This document shows, in pieces, positions 25,374-34,217 of a stretch of 64,000 nucleotides of DNA; position 1 is the first letter of the stretch; each line of letters starts with the position of its first letter. Location: assembly GCF_013294115.1 (NCBI RefSeq), contig NZ_JABSNP010000013.1, positions 1 to 64,000 on the forward strand, in the 5' to 3' direction. Below the pieces are notes generated by a model. It saw only the letters and a list, made by a program, of their open reading frames with translations. It made no database searches and had not been told where the DNA came from. Position numbers and translations under genes: made by a program. The DNA comes from Hymenobacter caeli. GTDB lineage: Bacteria > Bacteroidota > Bacteroidia > Cytophagales > Hymenobacteraceae.

Positions 25374-26336
25374 CTACACCGCTGCCGGCTGGCCGGCTTG
25401 CAGCGCGGCCACGTCGTCGGCGGTCAGGCGCAGCTCCATGGCTTCGGTCAGCTCGGTTATCTGGCCGGGGCTGGTGCCGCTGGCGATGGGGGCCGTGATG
25501 CCGGGGGCCTGCATGAGCCAGGCCAGGGCCACCTGGGCCGGGGTGGCGGCGTGGCGGCCGGCCACGGCGTCGAGGGCTTTGAGGATGGCGAAGCCTTTGT
25601 CGTTCAGGTACTTCTTGCCGATGCCGTCGCCGCGCTGGCTCTTTTTCAGGTCGGCCGCGCTACGGTATTTGCCGGTGAGGAAGCCCGAGGCCAGGCCGAA
25701 GTACGGAATCACGCCGATGCCGCTGGCCTGCACGATGGGCAGGTCGTCGTGCTCGAAGGTTTCGTGCGCGTAGAGGTTGTATTCGGGCTGGAGGCTCTCG
25801 TAGCGCGGCAGGCCGTGCTGGGCCGCGTCGAGGGCCGCTTGCAAGCGGGCGGGCTGGAAGTTGGAGGCCCCGATGGCGCGGATTTTCCCTTCCTTCAGCA
25901 GCTCGGCGTAGGCTTCGAGGGGCTCCGTCACGGGCAGGCTCTCGTCGTCTTTGTGGCTCTGGTAAAGGTCGATGTAGTCGGTCTGCAACCGCTGGAGCGA
26001 GGCTTCCACGGCCTGCTTGATGCGGGCTTTCGCCAGGCCGTTTTTGCCATCGCCCAGGTCCATGCCCACTTTGGTGAAAATCAGCACGTCGTCGCGGCGG
26101 CCGCGCTGGGCCAGCCACTTGCCCAGCACGGTTTCCGACTGCCCGCCGCCCGCGTGGCCGGGCACCCAGGCCGAGTACACGTCGGCCGTGTCGATGGCGT
26201 TGCCGCCGCCCGCCACGAAGGCGTCGAGCACGGCGAAGGAAGTTTTCTCGTCGGCCGTCCAGCCGAATACGTTGCCGCCCAGCACGAGCGGGGCGAGGTG
26301 CAGGCCGGAGTGGCCCAGTTCACGAAGGTTTGCCAT
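25374..26336 (-). CDS. Aldo/keto reductase
   Basis: ATG 26336 (MANLRELGHSGLHLAPLVLG) gives 320 residues, the usual AKR length. The catalytic tetrad is visible: Asp and Tyr in AIDTADVYSAW, Lys in LIFTKVGMD, His in LYQSHKDDES. AIGASNFQPARLQ, the EYNLYAHETFEHDDLPIVQA stretch and the C-terminal cofactor segment PIASGTSPGQITELTEAMEL are also typical. It probably reduces carbonyl compounds with NADPH in the cytoplasm. It is divergent from the MFS gene, with about 157 bp between the starts. Confidence 0.93.
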   Translation of the reverse strand: MANLRELGHSGLHLAPLVLGGNVFGWTADEKTSFAVLDAFVAGGGNAIDTADVYSAWVPGHAGGGQSETVLGKWLAQRGRRDDVLIFTKVGMDLGDGKNGLAKARIKQAVEASLQRLQTDYIDLYQSHKDDESLPVTEPLEAYAELLKEGKIRAIGASNFQPARLQAALDAAQHGLPRYESLQPEYNLYAHETFEHDDLPIVQASGIGVIPYFGLASGFLTGKYRSAADLKKSQRGDGIGKKYLNDKGFAILKALDAVAGRHAATPAQVALAWLMQAPGITAPIASGTSPGQITELTEAMELRLTADDVAALQAGQPAAV

Positions 26337-26493
26337 GGGAGAATAAAGCGGATTGAAGAAGCAAAAGCTGCCAGTGCAGCCCCCGTATAAACTCCCAAAA
26401 ACCGGTTTGGGTTGGCCGCGCCGCCCGGGGCGGGCCGGGCCGTGGCGGCGGGGCCCCGGGGCCGGGGGCGCGAATTGGCCCCACCTTTGGGCC

Positions 26494-27728
26494 ATGAAGC
26501 ACGAGGCCCTACGCGCGTTTCGCAGCCGCAACTTTCGCCTGTTTTTCGGCGGCCAGGCCCTGTCGCTGCTGGGCACCTGGATGCAGAAAACGGCGGTGAG
26601 CTGGGTGGTGTACGCCCAGACGCACTCCAAGTTCATGCTGGGCGTGAGCGTGTTCGCCACGCTGTTCCCGTCGGCGCTGTTCTCGCTGCTCGGCGGCGTC
26701 GTGTCCGACCGCTACGCGCGCTACCGGGTGCTGCTGGCCACGCAGGTGCTCTCGCTGGTGCAGGCCGGGCTGCTGGCGCTGGCCGTATTTTGGCAGCGCG
26801 ACGCGGTGGGGGCCATCATCGGGCTGAGCGCCTGGGCATCATCAACGCTTTCGACGTGCCCGCCCGGCAGTCGCTGGTGTACGACCTGGTGGACGACAAG
26901 CAGGACGTGCCCAACGCGGTGGCCCTCAACTCCACCCTGCTCAACCTGTGCAAGCTGCTGGGGCCGGCCGTGGCGGGCTTTGCCATCGAGCAGTTGGGGG
27001 CCGCCGCCTGCTTCGGCCTCAACGCCCTCAGCTTCGTGGCCGTCATCGGGTCGCTGCTGGCCCTGCGGCTGCCCGCCTACGTGGCCCCGCCGCACCCCAA
27101 GGCCCTGCTGGGCGAGCTGGCGGAGGGCTTCCGCTACGTGCGCGACACGCCGGGCATCCGGTTCATTATTAGCGCGGTGGGGCTGATGGCCCTGCTGGTG
27201 CTGCCCTTCACGGCCCTCATGCCGGTCTACGCCAAGGACGTGTTCCGGGGCACGGCCACCACCTTCGGCCTGCTCGACGGGGCCATCGGGCTGGGCGGGG
27301 TTGGCGCGGCGCTGTACCTCACGTCGCTGCCGCCGAGTGCTGGCCTCGGCAAGGTCATGACCATCAACACGTTTGTGCTAGGGGTAGGGCTATTGCTGTT
27401 TGCCTACACGCCGTGGTTTTGGCCGGCACTGGCCTTCCTGGCGGTGGGCGCGTTCGGCATGATGGCCCAGACCACTATCAACGTTACCCTGCTGCAAACC
27501 ACCGTGTTGCCGGCCATGCGCGGGCGCGTCATCAGCCTCTACGTGCTGGTGTACACCACCGCGCTGCCGCTGGGCAGCCTGCTGGTGGGCGCTGCCTCGG
27601 AGCGCATCGGCGTGCAGGCCACGGTGCTGGCCGAGGGGGCCCTGGCGCTGCTCATCGGCCTGCTCTACTGGCGCAACCTGCGCCATACCCGGGCCGCCGC
27701 CGTGCTGCTGGCCGCGGGCGGCTCCTGA
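26494..27728 (+). pseudogene. MFS transporter (EntS/MFS_3-like) with a frameshift
   Basis: ATG 26494 reads MKHEALRAFRSRNFRLFFGG and continues through the first helices (GVVSDRYARYRVLLATQVLS) to VGAIIGLSAW at about 26832. There the frame fails and the adjacent frame takes over: LGIINAFDVPARQSLVYDLV, then NLCKLLGPAVAGFAIEQLG and the rest of a 12-helix transporter up to 27728. The family normally has the two parts joined as GLSA-LLGIINAFDVPARQS, so about two bases appear to be missing near 26833. Without the frameshift it would be about 411 residues. A base-calling error is the main alternative to a true pseudogene. Confidence 0.8.
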
Positions 27729-27805
27729 GTTTTTAGTTGTTTGTCGCCAGTGGTTCAGTGGTAAGCCAGCGCAGTTTTCCGGTCCATGCACGGCCGGTTT
27801 GCTGC

Positions 27806-27903
27806 CGGTCCGCCGGCTTTTTCAGCCGGCGGACCGATTATCGTTGGGGAGAACGAGTGGCGGCTACTTAACCGGTCGGCCGGCTGAAAAGCCGGCCGAC
27901 CGG
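27806..27903. repeat. Pair of related hairpins in opposite orientation
   Basis: Hairpin 1 (27806-27836) has arms CGGTCCGCCGGCT/AGCCGGCGGACCG. Hairpin 2 (27872-27903) has arms CCGGTCGGCCGGCT/AGCCGGCCGACCGG. Hairpin 2 read on the opposite strand resembles hairpin 1, including the T-rich loop. The layout recalls REP/BIME pairs. Confidence 0.7.
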
Positions 27904-27965
27904 GCCCTGCGCGAACCTGAAAACTGCTCTAAGATCCGTTAGCAAATACTTGATATTAAAACAGA

Positions 27966-28000
27966 CGGTCATGTTCCGACAAGCTCAGCATAACGTTCTT
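27966..28000. repeat. Truncated half of the dispersed palindromic family
   Basis: GACAAGCTCAGCATAACGTT at about 27977-27996 resembles the right arm of copy C (GGCAAGCTCAGCATGACGTT, 25316-25335), with no left arm nearby. Confidence 0.6.
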
Positions 28001-28052
28001 CTACACCAAACTGGATTAGTAACGGGTACTTACAACCAGCGTTGCAGGCTGA

Positions 28053-28499
28053 CTACCAGCTGGCAGCGAGTAAATGGCTTAGGACTTACGCACTTTTAGC
28101 CCCAGCGGGGCGGCCCATCGGTAGTAAATAGCTGTAAGTGAACGCTAAAGCTCCGTAGGGGCGACCCATCCCCGTAGTAGCCGTTCGGGTCGCCCCTACG
28201 GGGTTTTGTTGCTAGTAGTCAGGGTATTACTACCGATGGGTCGCCCCGCTGGGGCTAAAAGTGCGTAAGTCCTATGGCTGCTAAAAACCATCTGCCATGT
28301 CGGTTCGTCCCGCGCCAGCAGCAGCCCTTGCAGCTCCTGGTTGAGCAGGCGCACGGCCGATTACTACCCGTTTAGCATGTTGGCGCGCACGGTGAGCAGC
28401 TCGGCCCAGTACCGGCCGCGCGTGCCAGTACCGGCCGCGCGTGCGGAAGAGTAGCGCCGCCAGCTGCTTGCCTTCCGCCCGCAAAGAACGCCGCCGCGC
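28053..28499 (-). pseudogene. Decayed gene interrupted by a MITE-like element
   Basis: On the minus strand, pieces of one protein can be read: KQLAALLFRTRGRYW, AELLTVRANMLNG, then after two stop codons SAVRLLNQELQGLLLARDEP and TWQMVFSSH. A 19-bp tandem duplication (about 28401-28440) breaks the frame inside RGRYW. Removing the element at 28080-28274 plus one TGGCT copy joins the remnant to HLLAASW and a TAG at 28053-28055, a sensible gene end. The family was not recognised. The upstream part appears lost before the VOC gene at 28500. Confidence 0.5.
28080..28274. mobile_element. 195-bp MITE-like element with TGGCT target duplication
   Basis: The ends are perfect inverted repeats (TAGGACTTACGCACTTTTAG and its complement), extending about 48 bp inward with small differences (CCCCAGCGGGGCG, CCATCGGTAGTAA). 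An inner stem contains GTAGGGGCGACCC/GGGTCGCCCCTAC. The 5-bp direct repeat TGGCT flanks it at 28075-28079 and 28275-28279. It has no coding capacity, so a transposase must be supplied elsewhere. Confidence 0.85.
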
Positions 28500-28907
28500 C
28501 TACGCCTCGTACAGCTCCAGCGGCAGCCCGTCGGGGTCGGCAAAAAACGTGAAGCGGCGGTCCGTGAACTCATCGACCCGGATGGGCTCGTGGGCCACGC
28601 CGTGGGCGGCGAGCCGCTGCGTGGCCTCGTCCAGGTCGGCCACGGCGAAGGCCAGGTGGCGCAGGCCCTGGGCCTCGGGCCGGCTGGGGCGCGGCGGCGG
28701 GTTCGGGAAAGAAAACAGCTCGATGACGTACTGGCCGTTCACGGCCAGGTCGAGTTTATAGGACGCGCGCGCAAGGCGGTGCACCTCGCGGATGATTTTG
28801 AGGCCCAGTACCTCGGTGTAAAACGCCTTCGACGCGGCGTAATCCGCGCAGATGATGGCGATGTGGTGCACGCCCGCCAGGGCCAGGGGTTGGGAAGTCG
28901 TCGTCAT
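28500..28907 (-). CDS. VOC family (glyoxalase-like) protein
   Basis: ATG 28907 gives 135 residues; the longer frame adds an unlikely Pro/Gly-rich start. It has two beta-alpha-beta-beta-beta modules of the vicinal oxygen chelate fold: VHHIAIICADYAASKAFYTE, VLGLKIIREV and QYVIELFSFPN in the first, GLRHLAFAVADLDEATQRLA and FTFFADPDGLPLELYEA in the second. Putative metal ligands are His in VHHIAI, Glu in VIELF, His in LRHLAF and Glu in LELYE. The pattern resembles the YaeR-type lyases of unknown substrate. It is divergent from the M1 peptidase gene. Confidence 0.9.
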   Translation of the reverse strand: MTTTSQPLALAGVHHIAIICADYAASKAFYTEVLGLKIIREVHRLARASYKLDLAVNGQYVIELFSFPNPPPRPSRPEAQGLRHLAFAVADLDEATQRLAAHGVAHEPIRVDEFTDRRFTFFADPDGLPLELYEA

Positions 28908-28999
28908 GGGCGCAAAGAACGGCCGCCCGGGGGCCCAGCCTCGGCCGGCCACGCCGAAAATAGCGGTGGGCCGCACAACCATTTTTTAGCACCGGCTGC

Positions 29000-29007
29000 T
29001 ACTTTTG
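29000..29007 (+). promoter_or_regulatory. -7 promoter box TACTTTTG for the M1 peptidase
   Basis: It fits TAnnTTTG and lies 30 nt upstream of ATG 29038. Confidence 0.55.
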
Positions 29008-29037
29008 GCGGTGACGTTTTCGCCCTAGTTCTATTTC

Positions 29038-31113
29038 ATGAAAAAACTTTCCTTTACCAAGTTGCTGGCCGCAGCGCTGCTGCTGGGGCCCCTCGCCCAG
29101 GCCCAGCCTGCTCAGCCCGCGCGGACCACCCAGCCGCCGCCCGCCCGCCAGATTCCGCTGCCGCAGCCGCCGGCCAACCTGCCGCCCTATAACGCGCGCG
29201 TGCTCTTTTCGCCCGACTACCTCAACCAGGTGGGGCCCGCCACGCGCACGGCCGGCGGCCAGCCCGCGGCCAGCTACTGGCAAAACGCGGCCGACTACCA
29301 GATTGCTGCCTCGCTCGACGAGAAAGCGGCCCGCGTGAGCGCCACGGTCGCCATTACCTACACCAACAACAGCCCCGACGCGCTGCCTTTCGTGTGGTTG
29401 CAGCTCGACCAAAACCTGTTCCGAAGCGACTCGCGCGGGTCGGCCGTGACGCCCGTGGCCGGCGGGCGCTTCGGCAACGGCGGCGCCCGCAACGGCAACT
29501 CGGCGCGCAACTTCCCGGGCGGCGACTCGCTGCAAACCGTCAGCATTGAGCTGCACGGCAAGAAGGTGAAGGCCAACTACCGCGTCAGCGACACGCGGAT
29601 GCAGATTATCCTGCCCGAGGCCATGAAGCCGCACGGCGACAAGCTCAAAATCAGCATCGCCTACGGCTTCAATATTCCCGAGTACGGGTCGGACCGCCTG
29701 GGCCGCCTCCAAACCAAGAACGGCGAGGTGTTCGAGGTGGCGCAGTGGTACCCGCGCATGGCCGTGTACGACGACGTGGAGGGCTGGAACACCTTGCCTT
29801 ACCTGACGGCCGAGTTTTACCTCGAGTACGGCAACTTCGACTACACGATTAACGTGCCGGCCAGCTTCCTGGTGGGCGGCTCGGGCGAGCTGGTGAACGG
29901 CGCCGAGGTGCTCACCGGCGCCCAGCAGCGGCGCCTGGCCCAGGCCGCCACCTCCGACAAAACCGTGCTTGTGCGGGGCCCCGAGGAAGTGACGCAGGCC
30001 GGCTCGCGCCCCGGCGGCAAAAACGGCCGCCTCACCTGGCATTTCAAGTGCCAGCGGGCGCGCGACGTGGCCTGGGCCGCCTCGGCCGCCTTCGCCTGGG
30101 ACGCCGCCAAAATGAACCTGCCCAGCGGCCGTAAGTCGCTGGCCATGTCGCTGTACCCGGCCGAAGCCGCCGGCGACTCGGCTTGGAGCCGCAGCACCGA
30201 GTACGTGAAAAAGAGCATCGAATTCAACTCGAAGCAGTGGTACGAGTTTACCTACCCCGCGGCCACCAACGTGGCCGGCATCGTGGGCGGCATGGAGTAC
30301 CCGGGCATCGTGTTTTGCGGCGCGAAAGCGAAGAAAGGCGGCCTCTGGGGCGTGACCGACCACGAGTTCGGCCACAACTGGTTCCCGATGATTGTGGGCT
30401 CGAACGAGCGCAAGTACCCGTGGATGGACGAGGGCTTCAACACGTTCATCAACCTCTTGTCCACCAAGGCGTTCAACAACGGCGAATACAGAGACTTGGC
30501 CGATGTGGAGGGCCGCACCGCGCCGTTCGCCGTCTACGGCCTGCTGGCCCCCGACGCCGACGTGCCCTACACCGTGCCCGACGTGACGCAGGCCCGCAAC
30601 CTGGGCTTCGCGGCGTACAGCAAAACCGGCTATGGCCTGTATTTGCTGCGCCAGGAGATTTTGGGCCCCGAGCGGTTCGACTACGCCTTCCGCAGCTACA
30701 TCCAGCGCTGGGCCTTCAAGCATCCCACACCGCGCGACTTCTTCCGGACCATGAACAACGTGGCCGGCGAGGATTTGACGTGGTTCTACCACGAGTGGTT
30801 CTTCGAGAACTGGCTGCTCGACCAGGCCGTGACCACCGTGACCTACGTGAACCAGGATCCCGCCAAGGGGGCCCTCATCACGATTGAGAACCGCGGCCAG
30901 GCCGCCATGCCCGTCACGGCCGAGGTGAAGGAAACCAACGGCAAAACCACCACCGTGCACCTGCCCGTCGAAATCTGGCAGCGCGGCGGCACCTGGACGT
31001 TCCGCTACAACTCCACCACGCCCCTCACGCAGGTGACGCTGAACCCGACTAACATCCTGCCCGACGTGAACCGCGGTAACAACGTTTGGCGCGCCCAGAG
31101 CATGACCGAGTAG
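29038..31113 (+). CDS. M1 family zinc metallopeptidase, secreted
   Basis: The 691-residue aminopeptidase-like protein has a signal peptide ending near AQAQP. An N-terminal beta saddle domain includes [20 protein letters not shown]. The active site is HEFGH at 442-446, with the third zinc ligand Glu465 in WMDEGF exactly 19 residues after the second His, as in M1 (gluzincin) peptidases. The region [17 protein letters not shown] just before it supplies the GxMEN-like substrate motif, here GGMEYP, so it differs from the classical Asn form. A C-terminal beta part ends the chain. It is probably periplasmic or outer-surface and removes N-terminal residues from peptides. Its neighbour is the membrane AraC regulator 65 bp downstream. 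Confidence 0.93.
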   Translation: MKKLSFTKLLAAALLLGPLAQAQPAQPARTTQPPPARQIPLPQPPANLPPYNARVLFSPDYLNQVGPATRTAGGQPAASYWQNAADYQIAASLDEKAARVSATVAITYTNNSPDALPFVWLQLDQNLFRSDSRGSAVTPVAGGRFGNGGARNGNSARNFPGGDSLQTVSIELHGKKVKANYRVSDTRMQIILPEAMKPHGDKLKISIAYGFNIPEYGSDRLGRLQTKNGEVFEVAQWYPRMAVYDDVEGWNTLPYLTAEFYLEYGNFDYTINVPASFLVGGSGELVNGAEVLTGAQQRRLAQAATSDKTVLVRGPEEVTQAGSRPGGKNGRLTWHFKCQRARDVAWAASAAFAWDAAKMNLPSGRKSLAMSLYPAEAAGDSAWSRSTEYVKKSIEFNSKQWYEFTYPAATNVAGIVGGMEYPGIVFCGAKAKKGGLWGVTDHEFGHNWFPMIVGSNERKYPWMDEGFNTFINLLSTKAFNNGEYRDLADVEGRTAPFAVYGLLAPDADVPYTVPDVTQARNLGFAAYSKTGYGLYLLRQEILGPERFDYAFRSYIQRWAFKHPTPRDFFRTMNNVAGEDLTWFYHEWFFENWLLDQAVTTVTYVNQDPAKGALITIENRGQAAMPVTAEVKETNGKTTTVHLPVEIWQRGGTWTFRYNSTTPLTQVTLNPTNILPDVNRGNNVWRAQSMTE

Positions 31114-31178
31114 GGCCCCCGTCCTTTATCCTTTCTGCACGCTGCAAAGAACTGGCCGCCTGGCCGTTTCTTTGGGGC

Positions 31179-32468
31179 GTGCAGATTTTTTTTACCCCCC
31201 TCGTTGTGCTGCTGCTGGCCGTGGTGGCCCAGGCCGTGCTGGCGGCCGGGCTGCTGGCCAGCGCCCGCCGCAACCAGCCCGCCAACCGCTTCCTGGCCCT
31301 GCTGATGGCCGCTATTGCGCTGTGGCTGCTCGACGGCTTTTTCCGGGTGTCAGGGCTGTACGCGCAAGAGCCGGGGCTGTACTTTTCGCCCATCTACTAC
31401 TCCCTGGCGTTTGGGCCGCTGCTGTACTTCTACGTGCGCAGCCTGGTCAGCCAGGGGTTTCGGTGGGAGTGGCGGCGCTACGGCGGGCACTTTGTGCCCG
31501 TGCTGGCGCAGGCCGCCCTGTACTGGTGGCTGCGCTTTCAGCCCTACGCCGCGCGCAACTGGTTCTGGCAGCACGTGCACCGGCCCTACACCTACCGGCT
31601 GGAATTCATCGGCACCTGGGCCTCGCTGATGGTGTACCTGGTGCTGAGCCTGCGCCTGCTGCGGCAGTACCAGGGCTGGCTGGTCGATAATTTCTCGGAA
31701 GTCTCGGAGCTGCGCCTGCGCTGGCTGCGCTGGCTGCTGCTGCTGCTGGCCGTGGTGAGCGGGCAGTGGCTGCTGGAAGTGGTGCTGCGCGAATTCTTCG
31801 ACATCTATTATCAGTACGACTACTCGACCGAGCTGCTGGGGCTGGTGGTGTTCATCATCGGCGTGGTGGGGCTGCGCCAGATTGACCAGCCCACCGCCCC
31901 GCTGGAGGAAGATGATTTGGCAGCGCCCGCCGCCGGGCGTCTGGCGGAGGCCGATGCGCCGTTCCAAGCCTCGGCGGCAGAAACAGCGGCCGGGTCCCCA
32001 GCCGCTGGGGCCCCGGGAGTTGCGCCGCTGCTGGGCCCCTCCGCCCCAATTTCTCCCCCCGCAGCCGCCCCCGTTCCGGCCCGCGCCGCCGCACCCGGCC
32101 ACCCGGAGCCCGCCCCGGCCCGCGCCCCCGCGCCGGCGGATGCGGCCGTGGCCGAGCGCATCCGCCGGGCCCTGGAGGACGACCGGCTCTACCTCAACCC
32201 CACGCTGACGCTGGCCGAGCTGTCGGCCCACACCGGTCTGGCCCCGAAGCTGATTTCGTTCACCGTCAACGCCGGCGGCGTCTCGTTCAACGACCTGGTG
32301 AACGGGCTGCGGGTGGCCGAAGTGCAGCGCCGCCTGGCCCACCCCGACGCCCGGCGGCTCACCCTGCTCGGCATCGCCCTGGAAAGCGGGTTCAACTCGA
32401 AAACCACGTTTAACCGGATTTTCAAGCAGTTCGCCGGGGTGGCCCCGCGCGATTTCGCGCCTGAATAG
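31179..32468 (+). CDS. AraC-type regulator with an N-terminal multi-helix membrane domain
   Basis: No ATG fits; GTG 31179 gives 429 residues. Residues about 1-245 contain six or seven hydrophobic helices (FFTPLVVLLLAVVAQAVLAA, YYSLAFGPLLYFYVRSLV, FIGTWASLMVYLVLSLRL, LLLLLAVVSGQWLLEVVL, LLGLVVFIIGVVGL). A Pro/Ala-rich linker of about 80 residues follows. The C-terminal 100 residues are an AraC HTH: YLNPTLTLAELSAHTGLAPK, then VSFNDLVNGLRVAEVQRRL and LTLLGIALESGFNSKTTFNR. Proteins like this are common in Bacteroidetes and are thought to pass an envelope signal to DNA directly. The signal is unknown. It may be co-transcribed with the M1 peptidase. Confidence 0.88.
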   Translation: MQIFFTPLVVLLLAVVAQAVLAAGLLASARRNQPANRFLALLMAAIALWLLDGFFRVSGLYAQEPGLYFSPIYYSLAFGPLLYFYVRSLVSQGFRWEWRRYGGHFVPVLAQAALYWWLRFQPYAARNWFWQHVHRPYTYRLEFIGTWASLMVYLVLSLRLLRQYQGWLVDNFSEVSELRLRWLRWLLLLLAVVSGQWLLEVVLREFFDIYYQYDYSTELLGLVVFIIGVVGLRQIDQPTAPLEEDDLAAPAAGRLAEADAPFQASAAETAAGSPAAGAPGVAPLLGPSAPISPPAAAPVPARAAAPGHPEPAPARAPAPADAAVAERIRRALEDDRLYLNPTLTLAELSAHTGLAPKLISFTVNAGGVSFNDLVNGLRVAEVQRRLAHPDARRLTLLGIALESGFNSKTTFNRIFKQFAGVAPRDFAPE

Positions 32469-32572
32469 CCCCACATCCGGATTCGGGACGTCCCACGGCG
32501 CGATGTGGGGCGATGGGCCGGGGGGGAGCCCGCCACCTTTGGGTCGTACTTCAACCAGCCCGTACGGCCCCC

Positions 32573-33157
32573 ATGAAAACCCTCCGCTTCTTGCCCCTGG
32601 CCCTGCTGCTGGCGGCCCCCGCCCGGCCCCTCGCCGCCCAGTCCACCGCCCCCGCCGCCCCGGCGGCTACCCCGGCGGCCCCCGCCGCCACCCCGCCGCC
32701 CGCCTGGCCCGACCACACCCGGGCCCTGCCCGCCCTGCTGCGGGCCGTGCCCGTGGGCCTGGCCATGAGCCACGACCCCAACCCCGTGTACCCCCAGCCC
32801 GACCCCGCCCAGCCCGGCACCTTTGCCTGGAAGCACAGCACCACGGTGCGCGCCGAAGTAGCCGACCTGCAAGTGGTGGAGTGCGGCAGCTTCATCTGGT
32901 ACGACGCCACCGGCTGGCACGCCAACCTGCACGAAACCCCCGCCGAGTTTGCCGAGCTGTTCGAGTGCCCCGGCGGCCGGCTGCGCAAGGGCCGGGCCTA
33001 CACCTTCAAGCGCAACTACCGCTACGCCACCGCCGACCACCTCTACGGCGGCGACGCCCTGTGGTACGTGCTGGCCAAAGACGCCCAGGGTCGCCTCTAC
33101 AAAGGCTGGGCCCTGGTCGAAACCGAGTCCGGCCCCCGGCCCGCCGCCGGCCGCTAA
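32573..33157 (+). CDS. Hypothetical secreted protein
   Basis: ATG 32573 gives 194 residues; a CACCTTTG box lies about 32 nt upstream at 32534-32541. A signal peptide (FLPLALLLAAPARPLAAQS) is followed by an Ala/Pro-rich linker to about residue 47 and then a compact domain. That domain has WKHSTTVRAEVADLQVVECG, FIWYDATGWHANLHETPAEF, AELFECPGGRLRKGRAYTFK and ADHLYGGDALWYVLAKDAQG. Two Cys (in VECGSF and FECPGG) could form a disulphide. I do not recognise the family. Its neighbour YceI is also secreted, but a repeat pair separates them. Confidence 0.7.
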   Translation: MKTLRFLPLALLLAAPARPLAAQSTAPAAPAATPAAPAATPPPAWPDHTRALPALLRAVPVGLAMSHDPNPVYPQPDPAQPGTFAWKHSTTVRAEVADLQVVECGSFIWYDATGWHANLHETPAEFAELFECPGGRLRKGRAYTFKRNYRYATADHLYGGDALWYVLAKDAQGRLYKGWALVETESGPRPAAGR

Positions 33158-33165
33158 AGCGGCAT

Positions 33166-33248
33166 TTGTAAAACGGAGTGGCACTCCGTTGCTCGTTGAA
33201 CGGCCCAGTGGCCACCTAGAGGAAACGGAGTGCCACTCCGTTCTACAA
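33166..33248. repeat. Inverted pair of 25-bp near-palindromic units
   Basis: Units 33166-33190 and 33224-33248 each contain AACGGAGTGgCACTCCGTT or its complement and are inverted to one another, with TTGTA/CTACAA ends. Each unit can fold alone, or the two can pair. It lies between the hypothetical secreted gene and YceI. Confidence 0.75.
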
Positions 33249-33270
33249 TCCACTTCAACCCTTCCCCGTC

Positions 33271-33840
33271 ATGAAAACCTTATTCGCCGCCCTGTTCGTT
33301 GTCCTGTTCGCCGCCGTAGCCCAGCGCCCCGCCGCCGTCACCTACGTCCTCAACCCCGCCACCAGCCGCCTCACCTGGACGGGCTACGCCGAGGCCGGCG
33401 GCTACGCGCCCACCGGCACGTTGCGCCTGGCCCCCGGCGGCACGCTGGTAGCCGAGGGCCCCGGGGCCCTGCGCGCCGCCCGCGTGCTGGTCGACGTGCG
33501 CACCCTCGCCCACGACAACCCCACCTTGCAGGAGCACCTGCGCGGGGCCGACTTTTTCGACGTGGCGCACTTCCCCGAAGCTACTTTCGAGCTGGGCCGC
33601 GTGGCGGGCGGCCAGGCCCAGGGCCAGCTCACCCTCAAGGGCCAGACGCGCCCCATCAGCGTGCCCGTTACCGTCACGGCCCTTGGGGCCGACAGCCTGC
33701 TGCTGCAAGGCACCGCCCGCCTCGACCGCACCCAGTTCGGCATCAACTACAACTCCAGCAGCTTCTTCCAGAACCTGGGCTCCTACGCCATCCGCAACGA
33801 GTTCCAGCTGGCCTTCAGGCTCAAGGCCGGGCGGCGCTAG
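33271..33840 (+). CDS. YceI-like family secreted protein
   Basis: A 189-residue protein with a signal peptide (FAALFVVLFAAVAQRPAAV). The mature part follows the lipocalin-like YceI pattern: YVLNPATSRLTWTGYAEAGG, then DNPTLQEHLRGADFFDVAHF and PEATFELG, LTLKGQTRPISVPVTVTALG and LDRTQFGINYNSSSFFQNLG. YceI proteins bind isoprenoid-like lipids in a beta-barrel and are periplasmic. The last segment (GSYAIRNEFQLAFRLKA) is also typical. The upstream repeat pair at 33166-33248 ends 22 bp before the start codon, close enough to influence initiation. Confidence 0.93.
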   Translation: MKTLFAALFVVLFAAVAQRPAAVTYVLNPATSRLTWTGYAEAGGYAPTGTLRLAPGGTLVAEGPGALRAARVLVDVRTLAHDNPTLQEHLRGADFFDVAHFPEATFELGRVAGGQAQGQLTLKGQTRPISVPVTVTALGADSLLLQGTARLDRTQFGINYNSSSFFQNLGSYAIRNEFQLAFRLKAGRR

Positions 33841-33874
33841 GGCCCCAGCCGTGGCCGGGCAGGCCGTGGGGCCC

Positions 33875-34204
33875 CTAGTGCGACACCGTTTTGGAAAAGA
33901 GCTGCATCACCAGCACGCCGGCCACGATGAGGCCGATGCCCGCCAGGGCCGGCCAGTCGAGCCGCTGCTTGAAGTAAAAAAAGCCGATGAGCGTGACCAG
34001 CACGATGCCCACCCCGCCCCAGATGGCGTAGGCCACGCCCACCGGAATGGCCTTCAGCGAAAAGCTGAAAAAGTAGAACGCCAGCCCGTAGCCCACCACC
34101 GTAACGATGCTGGGCCCCAGCTTGGTAAACTGGTTGGAAGCCGTGAGGGCCGTGGTGCCCATCACTTCGCTGATGATGGCCAGAAAGAGGAATACGTAGG
34201 GCAT
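33875..34204 (-). CDS. Small multidrug resistance (SMR) transporter
   Basis: ATG 34204 gives 109 residues in four hydrophobic helices, the standard size of EmrE/QacE proteins. The essential membrane Glu is Glu13 in LAIISEVMGTTAL. Other conserved parts are FYFFSFSLKAIPVGVAYAIW, GGVGIVLVTLIGFFYFKQRL and ALAGIGLIVAGVLVMQLFSK. SMR dimers export cationic compounds or guanidinium by proton exchange. The longer upstream frame runs through a 131-bp inverted repeat (34218-34348) and is not used. Confidence 0.94.
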   Translation of the reverse strand: MPYVFLFLAIISEVMGTTALTASNQFTKLGPSIVTVVGYGLAFYFFSFSLKAIPVGVAYAIWGGVGIVLVTLIGFFYFKQRLDWPALAGIGLIVAGVLVMQLFSKTVSH

Positions 34205-34217
34205 GGGTTGGGGAGAA

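Larger units (their letters stand above)
27729..28052. other. Repeat-rich intergenic region
   Basis: No gene is supported. It holds two related hairpins (27806-27836 and 27872-27903) and a partial copy of the palindromic family (about 27966-28000), followed by a gene remnant carrying a MITE-like element. Confidence 0.6.

Noticed and set aside
28999..30960. 653-residue minus-strand frame opposite the M1 peptidase
   Set aside because: Antisense shadow with His/Arg/Gly-rich sequence and no motifs; the plus strand shows HEFGH plus the third zinc ligand at the right spacing.
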